From assembly GCA_002238485.1 (NCBI GenBank), contig MPMG01000017.1, positions 1-39,109 on the forward strand: a stretch of DNA of 39,109 bases. Reading direction: 5' to 3'. This DNA comes from Chloroflexi bacterium bin20 (lineage in GTDB: Bacteria > Chloroflexota > Anaerolineae > Aggregatilineales > Phototrophicaceae). The notes beneath the pieces were generated by a model that was not told where the DNA came from, searched no databases, and saw only the letters and a list, made by a program, of their open reading frames with translations. A program made the position numbers and the translations under genes. This document shows, in pieces, positions 18,229 through 26,500 of this stretch (positions are counted from its first letter, which is position 1; every line of letters begins with the position of its first letter).

Positions 18229-18389
18229 GTTCCCAACTCCGATTTGCGACATTGTCAAAGCCGCGCCCCAAGCGCCAACGGCGACAGTCCACGCGCAAAA
18301 GCAGCAGGCATGCCGGTCATTGAGCTTTGAGAACAGGATTTGACTTGAAGAAGTGAAAATCGGCGACAGGTGTTATCGCGCAGTATTGC

Positions 18390-18407
18390 GGGGGGGGGGG
18401 GGGGGGG
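18390..18407. repeat. Homopolymer G18 (C18 on the minus strand) in the leader of member 2
   Basis: An uninterrupted run of 18 G on the plus strand. It lies between the minus-strand promoter at 18485-18512 and the start of member 2. On the minus strand it falls within a small frame starting at ATG 18416 (GGGAG upstream), which reads M-I-S-P6 and ends about 26 bases before the member 2 start. Length may be unstable, or misassembled. Confidence 0.9.
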
Positions 18408-18484
18408 TGAGATCATAATCGCAGGCTCCCGAACGGTTGCATTGAGACGTATAGATAAAAGCCTATCTTATCGGATGCTTTTCT

Positions 18485-18512
18485 ATTATAGCGCCATTTC
18501 ATGGATCGTCAA
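18485..18512 (-). promoter_or_regulatory. Sigma70-type promoter for member 2
   Basis: On the minus strand TTGACG (18512-18507) and a perfect TATAAT (18490-18485) are separated by 16 bp. It is the best promoter for the 17716-18228 gene and puts the C18 tract about 70-90 bases into the transcript. Confidence 0.6.
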
Positions 18513-18544
18513 GCATTTGCTAGAAACGGGAGTGGTGAAGTTAA

Positions 18545-18687
18545 CTGGTTAAAGACAACCCCCCCCCCCCTCAGTCCCCCCGAAAAGTCGGGGAGAGGCA
18601 ACGGCGCACGCAGATTTCTACGCATGTCGGGGGATGCGCAAGCCCCCACATACACGAAAATAGACACTCCCCCAGAATCGGGAGTGG
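18545..18687 (-). repeat. Interspersed hairpin element, long copy D (inverted)
   Basis: Read on the minus strand this is a long version of the element: a GGGAGTG hairpin, GTCTATTTTCGTGTATG, ATCCCCCGACATGCGTAGAAA, GCGCCGTTGCC, the CCCCGACTTTTCGGGG hairpin, then ACTGAGG and TGTCTTTAACCAG. It matches 23278-23409 almost end to end but in the opposite orientation. It differs mainly by a C12 run (18559-18570) where the other copy has G6 on its own strand. Confidence 0.8.
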
Positions 18688-18754
18688 CGATTTGCTCCTG
18701 CGCCCCGCACATGCTACAGTCCGCGCCTGGAATCGTAGCGATGCAGGAGCGCAG

Positions 18755-19789
18755 ATGAAACAAGTCCTGATAAACGGCACTCGTCAGGCGGGCGTCGAAT
18801 CGGTTGACAAGCCCCGACCACGCGACAATTGGGCGCTGATCAAAGTGCTGGCCGCGCCCATGTGCACCGAGTACAAAGCCTTCGCCGCGGGCAGCGACTC
18901 CCCTCTGCTGGGGCACGAAGCAGCTGGCGTCGTGGTCGATGTTGCGCAGCCGAGCCGCGTTAAAGCGGGCGACCGCGTCGTTGCCATGCCCATGAACTGC
19001 TGTGGCAAGTGCGCGCTCTGCCTGGGCGGCGATTATATCCATTGCCAAGATTGGCTGGACTTCGCGGCGCTGCACGGCAGTCTGGCCGGCGCTGGCACGA
19101 TGGCGCAATACCTGCTCAAGCAAGATTGGATGCTGCTGCCCATCCCCGACGAGATCTCCATTGAGCATGCAGCCATGGCCTGCTGCGGCTTGGGTCCCAG
19201 CTATGGCGCGATGCAAACGATGGAAGTCGACCGGCATGATACAGTGCTGATCACGGGCTTGGGTCCGGTCGGGCTGGGCGGCGTTGTCAATGCGGTTTAT
19301 CGTGGCGCTAGGGTGATCGGCGTGGAGTCCAATCCCTATCGGGCGCAGCTGGCGATTGAGCTGGGCGCGGATGCCGTCATCGACCCGCGCGATCCCGAAG
19401 CGCTTGCTCAAGTGCGGGCGCTCACGCACGATGGGCGCGGCGTAGACAAAGCCATCGACTGTTCGGGCGTGGTGGCGGCGCATCGGCTGTGCATTGATGC
19501 GGCGCGGCGCAAGGGCATGGTCGCTTTTGTGGGGGAATGTGGCGACGACACGCCCCTGCGCATCAGCGATGATATGATCCGCAAGGGGCTGCGCCTGGTC
19601 GGCAGTTGGCATTACAACCTGGCGGATGCTCCCCGGCTTATGCGCACGATCGGCGAGGTGGGCGCGCAACTAGACAAGCTGATCACGCATCGCTTCGGCA
19701 TTAACGACATTCAAAGCGCCTGGGAAACGCAGTTGTCCGGGCATTGTGGCAAAGTGATCTTGCGACCCTGGGAGGCAGACGATGTTTAA
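18755..19789 (+). CDS. Zinc-dependent medium-chain dehydrogenase (threonine/sorbitol dehydrogenase-like)
   Basis: A 344-aa MDR-family protein. Visible features are the catalytic zinc region (APMCTEYKAF, then GHEAAG), a structural zinc site (CCGKCALCLGGDYIHC) and the nucleotide-binding ITGLGPVGLG. It would oxidise a polyol or sugar alcohol with NAD(P). AGGAG at 18745-18749 fixes ATG 18755 as the start; the frame extends upstream to 18692 without a ribosome site. It is the first gene of a four-gene plus-strand operon and overlaps the next gene by 8 bp. It is only distantly like the dehydrogenase at 12862-13881. The operon's substrate is unknown, but the neighbourhood suggests a deoxy or amino sugar. 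Confidence 0.88.
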   Translation: MKQVLINGTRQAGVESVDKPRPRDNWALIKVLAAPMCTEYKAFAAGSDSPLLGHEAAGVVVDVAQPSRVKAGDRVVAMPMNCCGKCALCLGGDYIHCQDWLDFAALHGSLAGAGTMAQYLLKQDWMLLPIPDEISIEHAAMACCGLGPSYGAMQTMEVDRHDTVLITGLGPVGLGGVVNAVYRGARVIGVESNPYRAQLAIELGADAVIDPRDPEALAQVRALTHDGRGVDKAIDCSGVVAAHRLCIDAARRKGMVAFVGECGDDTPLRISDDMIRKGLRLVGSWHYNLADAPRLMRTIGEVGAQLDKLITHRFGINDIQSAWETQLSGHCGKVILRPWEADDV

Positions 19790-20825
19790 GTCAGTGATTA
19801 TCGGCGTAAGCGGCGGACGAGCGCATGGACATGCCGATGCCTTCGCGCACATGAAACGCGGACGGCTGGTGGCGGTCAGCGCAAGGCAGCGTGACAAACT
19901 GGACGAATTCGCCGACAAATACGATGTTACTGCCCGTTATACCGACTACCGCGAGATGTTCGCCAAAGAAAAGCCCGATCTCGTGCAAGTCAGCACGCCG
20001 CCAGACGCCCGGCTGGAGATCATGCAAGCGGCGCACGAGGCGGGCGTGCCGGGCCTGATTGTAGAAAAACCGCTGGCTATCGAAGGCGAAGATTATCGCG
20101 CCATCCGCGAATGGGCAGCCAGCAAGCCCAGCATCAAAATCGCCATCAATCACCAACTGCAATTTCATCCGCGGCGACAGGTCTTGCAGCGGCTGGTCAA
20201 CGAAGGCGCGATCGGCAGGCTGCGCTTCATCGATGCCAGCAGCGGCATGAACCTGGCCTATCAAGGCACGCATTCGCTGCAAGCCATCGGCGCATTCAAT
20301 CCCGGCGCCCTGCCCAAGACGGTCTTTGGCGCGGCGGCTGGCGCAAAGGGCATCCAGCCCAATATTCGCGAGCATTATGCGCCCGACCAAAGCCTGGCGG
20401 CGCTGGAATATAGCAACGACCTGCCTGCCTCCCTGCGCTGTGGCGAAAATGCCCCGCGCGTGCCCGGCGGCAATGCCATCTATCAGCACAAACGCATCGC
20501 TGTCTATGGCGAACGCGGCTATGTGCATTGGACGATGTGGGGCTGGGAAACGTTGATCGACGGCGTCTATGCGAGCGGCGAGCACCTCTACCCCGACCAG
20601 GATGTGCTGGGGCAAGCCGCCATGTGCGATGCCATGTTCGACTGGCTGGACGATGACAGCAAAGTGCATCCGCTCAACCTGGCTGCCGCCATCCGCGACT
20701 TCGAAGTCATCCTGGCGCTCTATACCAGCGCCTTGACCCACAAGGTGGTCGAGCTGCCATTCGACCCGCCCGATGGCTTGGTTGGGCAGTTGCGCGCGGC
20801 GCTCGAGCCAGGCAGCGAGCTATAG
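19782..20825 (+). CDS. Gfo/Idh/MocA family oxidoreductase
   Basis: A 347-aa protein with an N-terminal Rossmann fold (VIIGVSGGRAHGHADAF), the family's EKPL motif at about residue 97 (LIVEKPLAIEGEDY) and a C-terminal alpha/beta substrate domain. The family oxidises or isomerises sugars and inositols with bound NAD(P). The start overlaps the preceding dehydrogenase (ATG inside its last codons), so the two are translationally coupled. The classic first glycine motif is slightly altered (GVSGGRAHG), which is common in uncharacterised members. Substrate unknown. Confidence 0.88.
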   Translation: MFKSVIIGVSGGRAHGHADAFAHMKRGRLVAVSARQRDKLDEFADKYDVTARYTDYREMFAKEKPDLVQVSTPPDARLEIMQAAHEAGVPGLIVEKPLAIEGEDYRAIREWAASKPSIKIAINHQLQFHPRRQVLQRLVNEGAIGRLRFIDASSGMNLAYQGTHSLQAIGAFNPGALPKTVFGAAAGAKGIQPNIREHYAPDQSLAALEYSNDLPASLRCGENAPRVPGGNAIYQHKRIAVYGERGYVHWTMWGWETLIDGVYASGEHLYPDQDVLGQAAMCDAMFDWLDDDSKVHPLNLAAAIRDFEVILALYTSALTHKVVELPFDPPDGLVGQLRAALEPGSEL

Positions 20826-20835
20826 GAGGCGGCAA

Positions 20836-21564
20836 ATGGGCGCCTTGCAAGGCAAGACCATCATCATCACGGGCGCGAGCAGTGGCTTTGGCGAAGCGAC
20901 CGCCCTTGCCTGCGCAGAAGCTGGCGCGAATGTCAGCCTGGTGGCGCGGCGCAAAGCCGAACTGGAGCGCGTTGCCCGGCTGGCGCGTGAGGCCGGCGGA
21001 CGAGCGCTGGTCTGCCCGGCCGATGTCAGCGATGACGAGCAAATCTACGCCGCTGTCGATAGAACGCGCGAGGAATTTGGCGCGATTGATGTGCTCTTCA
21101 ACAATGCCGGCGCAAACATGAGCGCGCGCAGCATCGCCGATACCCGTCCCGAGCAATGGCGCTGGCTGATGGATGTCAACCTGACCAGCGCATTCGTCTT
21201 CACACGAGCCGTGCTGGACGAGATGAAAACGCGCGGCGACGGGCTGATCATCAACCTGGCTTCACGGGCGGGCATGCAGCCCAGTTTGACAGCCGGCGTA
21301 ACCTACAGCGCTTCCAAGATCGGCATGGACGCGCTGACGCAGGTCACCAATCAGGAAGGCAACCCGCATGGCGTTCGCGCCTGCCTCTTCAACCCCGGCA
21401 TGGGCGATACGCCCATCATCAACATGCGCCCGAAGCCCTTCAGCGCCGAGCAGCGAGCCAAAATGATTCAATCCGAAGATATCGCGGCCACCATCGTGTT
21501 TCTGTGCAGCCTGCCGCCTCGCGTTACGATCGACCTGATCTCTATGCTGCCAACACAGAAGTGA
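20836..21564 (+). CDS. Short-chain dehydrogenase/reductase (SDR)
   Basis: A 242-aa classical SDR. It has the cofactor motif TGASSGFG near the N-terminus, the NNAG motif, a Ser in the INLASRAG strand and the YSASK catalytic pair. It oxidises a secondary alcohol with NAD(P). The ribosome site AGGAGG (20824-20829) sits 6 bases before ATG 20836, within 10 bp of the previous stop. SDRs of this kind serve as 2-keto-3-deoxy-fuconate or sugar-lactone-forming dehydrogenases in some fucose pathways; that role here is inference from neighbours. Confidence 0.9.
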   Translation: MGALQGKTIIITGASSGFGEATALACAEAGANVSLVARRKAELERVARLAREAGGRALVCPADVSDDEQIYAAVDRTREEFGAIDVLFNNAGANMSARSIADTRPEQWRWLMDVNLTSAFVFTRAVLDEMKTRGDGLIINLASRAGMQPSLTAGVTYSASKIGMDALTQVTNQEGNPHGVRACLFNPGMGDTPIINMRPKPFSAEQRAKMIQSEDIAATIVFLCSLPPRVTIDLISMLPTQK

Positions 21565-21572
21565 GAGCGAAT

Positions 21573-22367
21573 ATGAACCAACTGGCGCTCTTTGTCAAAC
21601 CCTGGAAGTCGCTGCCATTGCCCCAGCTGGCACAGCATGTGCGGTCGCTGGGCTTTGATGCGGTCGAGCTGCCCGTGCGCCCCGGCTTCGCGGTCGAGCC
21701 AGGCAATATCGAGCGTGACCTGCCGGCGGCGGTACGCGCGCTGGCGGACGAGGGCCTGCGCGTGCTCAATATCACGGCGGCTTGCGCGCTGGATGACGAG
21801 CGGCTCTACAGCGCCTGTGCAGCGGCCGGCGTGGGCATGAACCGTGTCATGTTCCAGCTGGCGGGCAGAGATTATCTCACTGCCGAGGCAGCAGCCCGCC
21901 GTCAACTGGAAGCTGCTCTGCCCTTGTGCCAGCAGTACAATGTACAGATCGGCATACAGAATCACAGCCGCGCCTTTGTGCCAGTGCATGCTATGGGCGC
22001 GCTGTCCCTGCTGCGGGACCTCGACCCGCAATATGCCGCGCTGGTGTGGGATCCCGCCCATCAAGCGCTGGAAGGCATGGACAGCGATGCGGCGCTGGAT
22101 GTGGTTGCCGCGCATTTGTGCATGGTCAACCTGAAGAACGCCTATTGGCGGCGCGCCAGCGGGCCTGAAGCAGCCGAAGCCACCTGGCGAATCTGGTGGA
22201 CATCCGGCGCGCAAGGACGAGCCTCGTGGCGGCGGGTCATCACCAGGCTGCGCAAACTCGACTATCGCGGTCCGATCTGCTTCTCGGCTGAATACAGCGA
22301 TGAAGAACGCGTCGACGAGCTGATTCGGCAAGACCTGGATTACGCGCGCGGGCTGCTGGCAGAGTAA
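21573..22367 (+). CDS. Sugar phosphate isomerase/epimerase-like TIM barrel protein
   Basis: A 264-aa protein of the AP endonuclease 2/xylose-isomerase-like TIM barrel superfamily. Metal-site positions are visible along the barrel strands: VELPVRPG, GIQNHS, VWDPAH and CFSAEYS. Members isomerise or epimerise sugars and inosose derivatives, or hydrolyse related substrates. It is the last gene of the operon, 8 bp after the SDR. I chose ATG 21573, which has a weak GAGAG-type site; the frame upstream lies inside the SDR gene. Confidence 0.85.
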   Translation: MNQLALFVKPWKSLPLPQLAQHVRSLGFDAVELPVRPGFAVEPGNIERDLPAAVRALADEGLRVLNITAACALDDERLYSACAAAGVGMNRVMFQLAGRDYLTAEAAARRQLEAALPLCQQYNVQIGIQNHSRAFVPVHAMGALSLLRDLDPQYAALVWDPAHQALEGMDSDAALDVVAAHLCMVNLKNAYWRRASGPEAAEATWRIWWTSGAQGRASWRRVITRLRKLDYRGPICFSAEYSDEERVDELIRQDLDYARGLLAE

Positions 22368-22384
22368 TCTGCGGCTTCCTTATA

Positions 22385-22466
22385 GGGACTGTCTAATTTG
22401 ATGGACGCGCTTTCGCCAGCCCCCATGCAATAGGAAGAGACAGCGCATTAGACAAGTCAGTGTCCA
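22385..22466. repeat. Short imperfect inverted repeat (possible MITE-like relic)
   Basis: GACTGTCTAAT near 22388 and ATTAGACAAGTC near 22447 are inverted copies with one extra base. The roughly 80-bp interval has no coding frame. The ends recall insertion-sequence termini, but no transposase is present; it may also be chance. Confidence 0.3.
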
Positions 22467-22484
22467 AAAATCGGGGGGAGTCGA

Positions 22485-22512
22485 TTGACAAATCATAAAT
22501 CTGTGATAGAGT
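22485..22512 (+). promoter_or_regulatory. Putative promoter for member 3
   Basis: A perfect TTGACA at 22485-22490 and TAGAGT at 22507-22512 (16-bp spacer). Transcription would begin near 22519, about 60 bases before ATG 22581. Confidence 0.45.
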
Positions 22513-22580
22513 TTCTCCAAGATATAGGCAGGTGAAATGCAATGGAGATTGATGCGATCATGACCATAAGGAAGGCTGCG

Positions 22581-23219
22581 ATGAAACAAACCAGCAATTT
22601 TGCGCGCGGCGGAGAAACTGCCGACTTATCCGCCCGCATTAGGACAAATACCCCCCCCCCCCCCGTAATATCGCGTAACAATTCCGCTTCGTTTCATTTC
22701 CAATCCGCATTGGCGTTCAAGCTGCGCGCCTTGCTGGTAATCTGTCTGTTGATGCCCTTCGCTTCGTCCCTGGCCAGCGCCGATGACCATATCGACAACA
22801 TGTGCTTCCTACCTGCATCGGAAGGTGGCTGGGCTGGGTTCTGCTATCGGGATACCCACTGGACAGCTGGCTGGTATGTATACCGGCATGGTGAAACATG
22901 GACGCAAAACAATCGGGCGTGGCTAGCCGGCGATATCCTGGGCAGTTCAGAAACAAAACGGGAAGTTGCCGCCCCCCCGCGAGGCACGGAGCCAAGAATT
23001 ACCAGGATACTCCCAACACTCAAACAAACGCCTGGTCACATCACGACCCTTTATCCTCACGGGATGACAGTAACAATCATACGTGATTCAGACGCAGGTG
23101 TAGACGAAGCCATCATCACCTTCCGGGATTCATCGAGTACCATAACCTTTGACTACACGACAAAGACCAAAACAGAAACAAACGGGGTCACTGGCGAGAA
23201 ATATATAAGCCAATTCTAG
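22581..23219 (+). CDS. Small secreted protein, ADDHIDN family member 3, with in-frame poly-C tract
   Basis: A 212-aa protein of the same unrecognised family. From ATG 22581 (AAGGAAGG site 5 bases upstream) the frame runs through about 23 residues, then a C14 tract read as Thr-Pro4, then SRNNSASFHFQSALAFK and a signal peptide-like segment (LRALLVICLLMPFASSLASA). The mature sequence starts DDHIDNMCFLPAS, with the second Cys in GWAGFC, then GWYVYRHGETW, NRAWL, and a C-terminal region with TTLYPHGMTV and ITFDYT. Because the signal peptide begins near residue 43, one possibility is that the true start is the in-frame TTG just before AFKLRALL (22712); another is that the long form is real and switches with tract length. 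A hairpin with a T-rich flank at 23278-23301 may end the transcript. Confidence 0.72.
   Translation: MKQTSNFARGGETADLSARIRTNTPPPPVISRNNSASFHFQSALAFKLRALLVICLLMPFASSLASADDHIDNMCFLPASEGGWAGFCYRDTHWTAGWYVYRHGETWTQNNRAWLAGDILGSSETKREVAAPPRGTEPRITRILPTLKQTPGHITTLYPHGMTVTIIRDSDAGVDEAIITFRDSSSTITFDYTTKTKTETNGVTGEKYISQF
22651..22727 (+). repeat. C14 tract plus 63-bp conserved block (copy 2)
   Basis: Fourteen C at 22651-22664, then 63 bases that match bases 8-70 at all but one position. In the present length the upstream ATG and the downstream signal peptide are in one frame; a change that is not a multiple of three would separate them. Confidence 0.85.
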
Positions 23220-23277
23220 TAGCAAACTTGCGGGCCCTCCGCGCTGAAATCGCAAAAAAGCAATATCCACCCTATTC

Positions 23278-23409
23278 GACACTCCCTCGGGAGTGTCTAT
23301 TTTCGTGTATGCGGGGACTTTCCCCATCCCCCGACATGCGTAGAAATCCGCGCGCGCCGTTGCCTCCCCCCGATTTTTCGGGGGGACTGAGGGGGGTGTC
23401 TTTAACCAG
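23278..23409 (+). repeat. Interspersed hairpin element, long copy E
   Basis: It begins with a perfect GACACTCCC/GGGAGTGTC palindrome followed by TATTTTCG (terminator-like), continues through CATCCCCCGACATGCGTAGAAA and GCGCCGTTGCC to the CCCCCCGA/TTCGGGGGG hairpin, and ends TGTCTTTAACCAG. Nearly the same as the inverted copy at 18545-18687. Confidence 0.8.
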
Positions 23410-23540
23410 AGAATTCGACACTCCCTCCTTTATAGGCTGGACAAGCCCAACTATCTGATTTGTCGTGCCGTGTCGAATGGCGTGTTTGGCATTCTGTGCA
23501 ATACTGCATTTTGCGTGGAGCATAGCCGAAAGGTCTGCAA

Positions 23541-26500
23541 ATGATGCCGAGACTGTTTGCTGTTTTGCGACATCGCCTGCCATCAGCCCTTCTGCTGGCT
23601 GTGCTGCTCGTATCATTTGCGGCGCAACGGTCGGTTCGAGCAGAGTCTATCAGCGTTGACGCGTATTGCAGCTTGTCCGATGCCATCCGCGCGGCAAATT
23701 CGGACGCTCCCAAAGGCGGCTGCCCAGCTGGGAACGGCGCGGACACGATCACCCTCAGCGCCGACATCCGGCTGACCGGTCCGCTGCCAGAGATCCATTC
23801 GGAAATCACCATAAACGGCGAAGACCATACCCTGGATGGCGGCACCAATTACCGCATCTTTGACATTAACAGCGGCATCGCGACCATCAACAACCTGGCC
23901 ATGACGCAGGGCAATGCCGGTGGCGGAAATGGCGGGGCAGTGCGCGCGCGCAACAGCGACCTGTTCCTCAACAAAGTCAGCATCAGCGCCAGCAAGAGCG
24001 GCGATAGCGGCGGCGGCTTGCATTTCAGCGGACCAACCAGGACTCTCGTTATCACCAACAGCAGCTTCTCGCGAAACCTGACCAGCGGCAGCAAAGCCGG
24101 ACGAGGCGGCGGGCTGTATGTGCTTGCCAGCAGCGCTACCATCAGCGACTCGAGCTTTGACAGCAACGAGGCCATCACGACCGGCGGCGCGATTCACAAC
24201 GACGGTGTATTGAACATCAACAACAGCAGCATTGCCAGCAACACCGCGACTGACCATGGCGGCGGCATTTACACCGGCAGCGAGGCGACCAGCACCATCA
24301 CGCATGCCACACTCGCCGACAACCGCGCTTTGGGCGATGGCAAGACTGGCGAAGGCATCTACAACGCTGGCGAGGTGGAGCTCTACAACAGCATCATCGC
24401 AGGCAGCCCAAGCGACGCAACCAGTTTGTGCGCGGGCGAAGGCCTTATGCAGCAGGCAGCCAATCTCATCCAAGACGCCAGTTGCTCAGCGGCGTTGCGT
24501 GGCGATCCACTGCTTGGCACGCCGACCGGCTCGCCCGTCCATTATCCGCTGCGGGCAGACAGCCCTGCCGTCGATGCCGCCAGCAAGGCATATTGCACCC
24601 AAAACGACCAGCTTGGCAACCGGCGTCCGGCGGAAAGCTGTGACATCGGCGCGGTCGAGTCCAATATTCCCATCATCATCAGGCTTGGCGAAAGCTGCAG
24701 CTGGCCCGATGCCATCAAAACAGCCGCGCAAAACAGCGCAACAGGTGGCTGCAGCGCCGACAGCAACACGGATCTTGATACCGATACCATCGTCTTTAAC
24801 GCGGACAAGACGCATAACGGCGCGCCACTGGAAATCCGCAGTCCGATGATCATTGACGGACAGGGTTTCACGCTGACTGGCGATGGCACGCAGCGCTTGT
24901 TGGATATCGCCGATACCAACGTAATCATCAAGAACCTGACCATCAGCAATGGCGATGCTGGCGATGCGCATGGCGGTGCGATCCGCGCGCGCAATGTCGA
25001 TCTCACGCTGGACAATGTGCGCATCAGCGACAGCGTCAGCGGCAACAACGGTGGCGGGCTCTACTTTGATGGCGGCATGAGGCGGTTGTCGATCATCAAC
25101 AGCAGCTTCGACAACAACGCCACCGACAACAGCGACAAAGGCGGCAAGGGCGGCGCGCTCTTCGTGCATGCGCAGCAGGCGAGCATCCAGGGCAGCAGTT
25201 TCACCGACAATCGCGCTGTGACCAGTGGCGGAGCGATTCACAGCGATGGCGAACTCACAATCGAAAACAGCACCATCAGTGGCAATACAGCGACCACGCA
25301 GGGCGGCGGCGTATACACCAACATCGGCGCGACCACCACGATGCGGCATGTGACTATTGCTCACAACCGTGCAAACAGCAGCAGCAGCGACGGCCTGGGC
25401 TTCTATCGCGGCGGCACAACGTATCTCTACAACTCAATTGTGGCTGGCAGGGTGGACAGCGGGCAGAGCTTGTGCGCGGGCATTGGCAGCCTGACCCAAG
25501 CCAGCAGCCTCATCCAGGACAAGAGCTGTTCGCCCACCCTAAGTGGCCTTGCCGGGCTGGGCGAATTGACTGGCTCGCCGGCTGTTCTTGCGCTCAGTGG
25601 CATCAGCCCGGCTATCGACGCCGCTTCCAGCACGCACTGCCTGGACAGCGACCAGGTCGGCACTTCTCGTCCGCAGCACCTGGCTTGCGATATCGGCGCG
25701 TTTGAAGTGTACGCAGACGATATCCTGCCCACACCGACATTCACGCCGGCGCCAACCTTGGCGCCCACCCCCACAGCCGCGCCAGCGCACTTCCGCATCG
25801 ATGCCAACTGCACGCTGGACAACGCGATCCGATCTGCCAACAGCAACATGGCGCATGCCGACTGCCCGGCCGGCGGCGATGGCTATGACAGCATCACGCT
25901 CACCGAGCACATCAGTCTGCAAGACGATCTGGACGCGATCACATCCGCCATTCGCATTGACGGCAAGGGATTCAGCATCAGCGGCAATGGCGAGCGGCAA
26001 CTCTTCGCAGTCAGCAGCGATGGCGACCTAAGCCTGAGCAATATCTCGCTTATCGATGGCTCGGCTTTGGCTGGCGGCGCGCTGAACAATGACGGCGTGT
26101 TGACTATCAGCCGCGCCTACCTAGCAGACAACAGCAGCTCCGGCGCAGGTGGCGCGATCCAATCGACTGGCAGGCTCATCGTCAGCAACAGCACCTTTGC
26201 CAACAACCATAGTGCGGAAGGTGGCGGCGCGATCCATATCGCGGGCGGGACAGCCTGGCTAACGCATGTCACGCTCTCTGATAACCGCAGCGAAATATCG
26301 GGAGACCTCCATCTGGCAGCAGGCACGGTCAACATGCGCAACAGCCTGCTTGCTGGCGCGAACGACAGCAGCTTGTGCGTGGGCACACTGAGCGAGAATC
26401 TGGGCAACTTCATTCAGGACGGCAGCTGTTCGCCAGCGCATTCTGGCGATCCTTTGCTGGGCAGCCTGACACGGTCTCCCGCTGGTGGCGCTTACTTCCC

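Noticed and set aside
18390..18407. G18 as a sequencing or assembly artefact
   Set aside because: Not excluded, but the independent C14 at 22651, C12 at 18559 and the run at base 1 show that long C/G tracts recur here in similar contexts, so I kept it with a caution about exact length.
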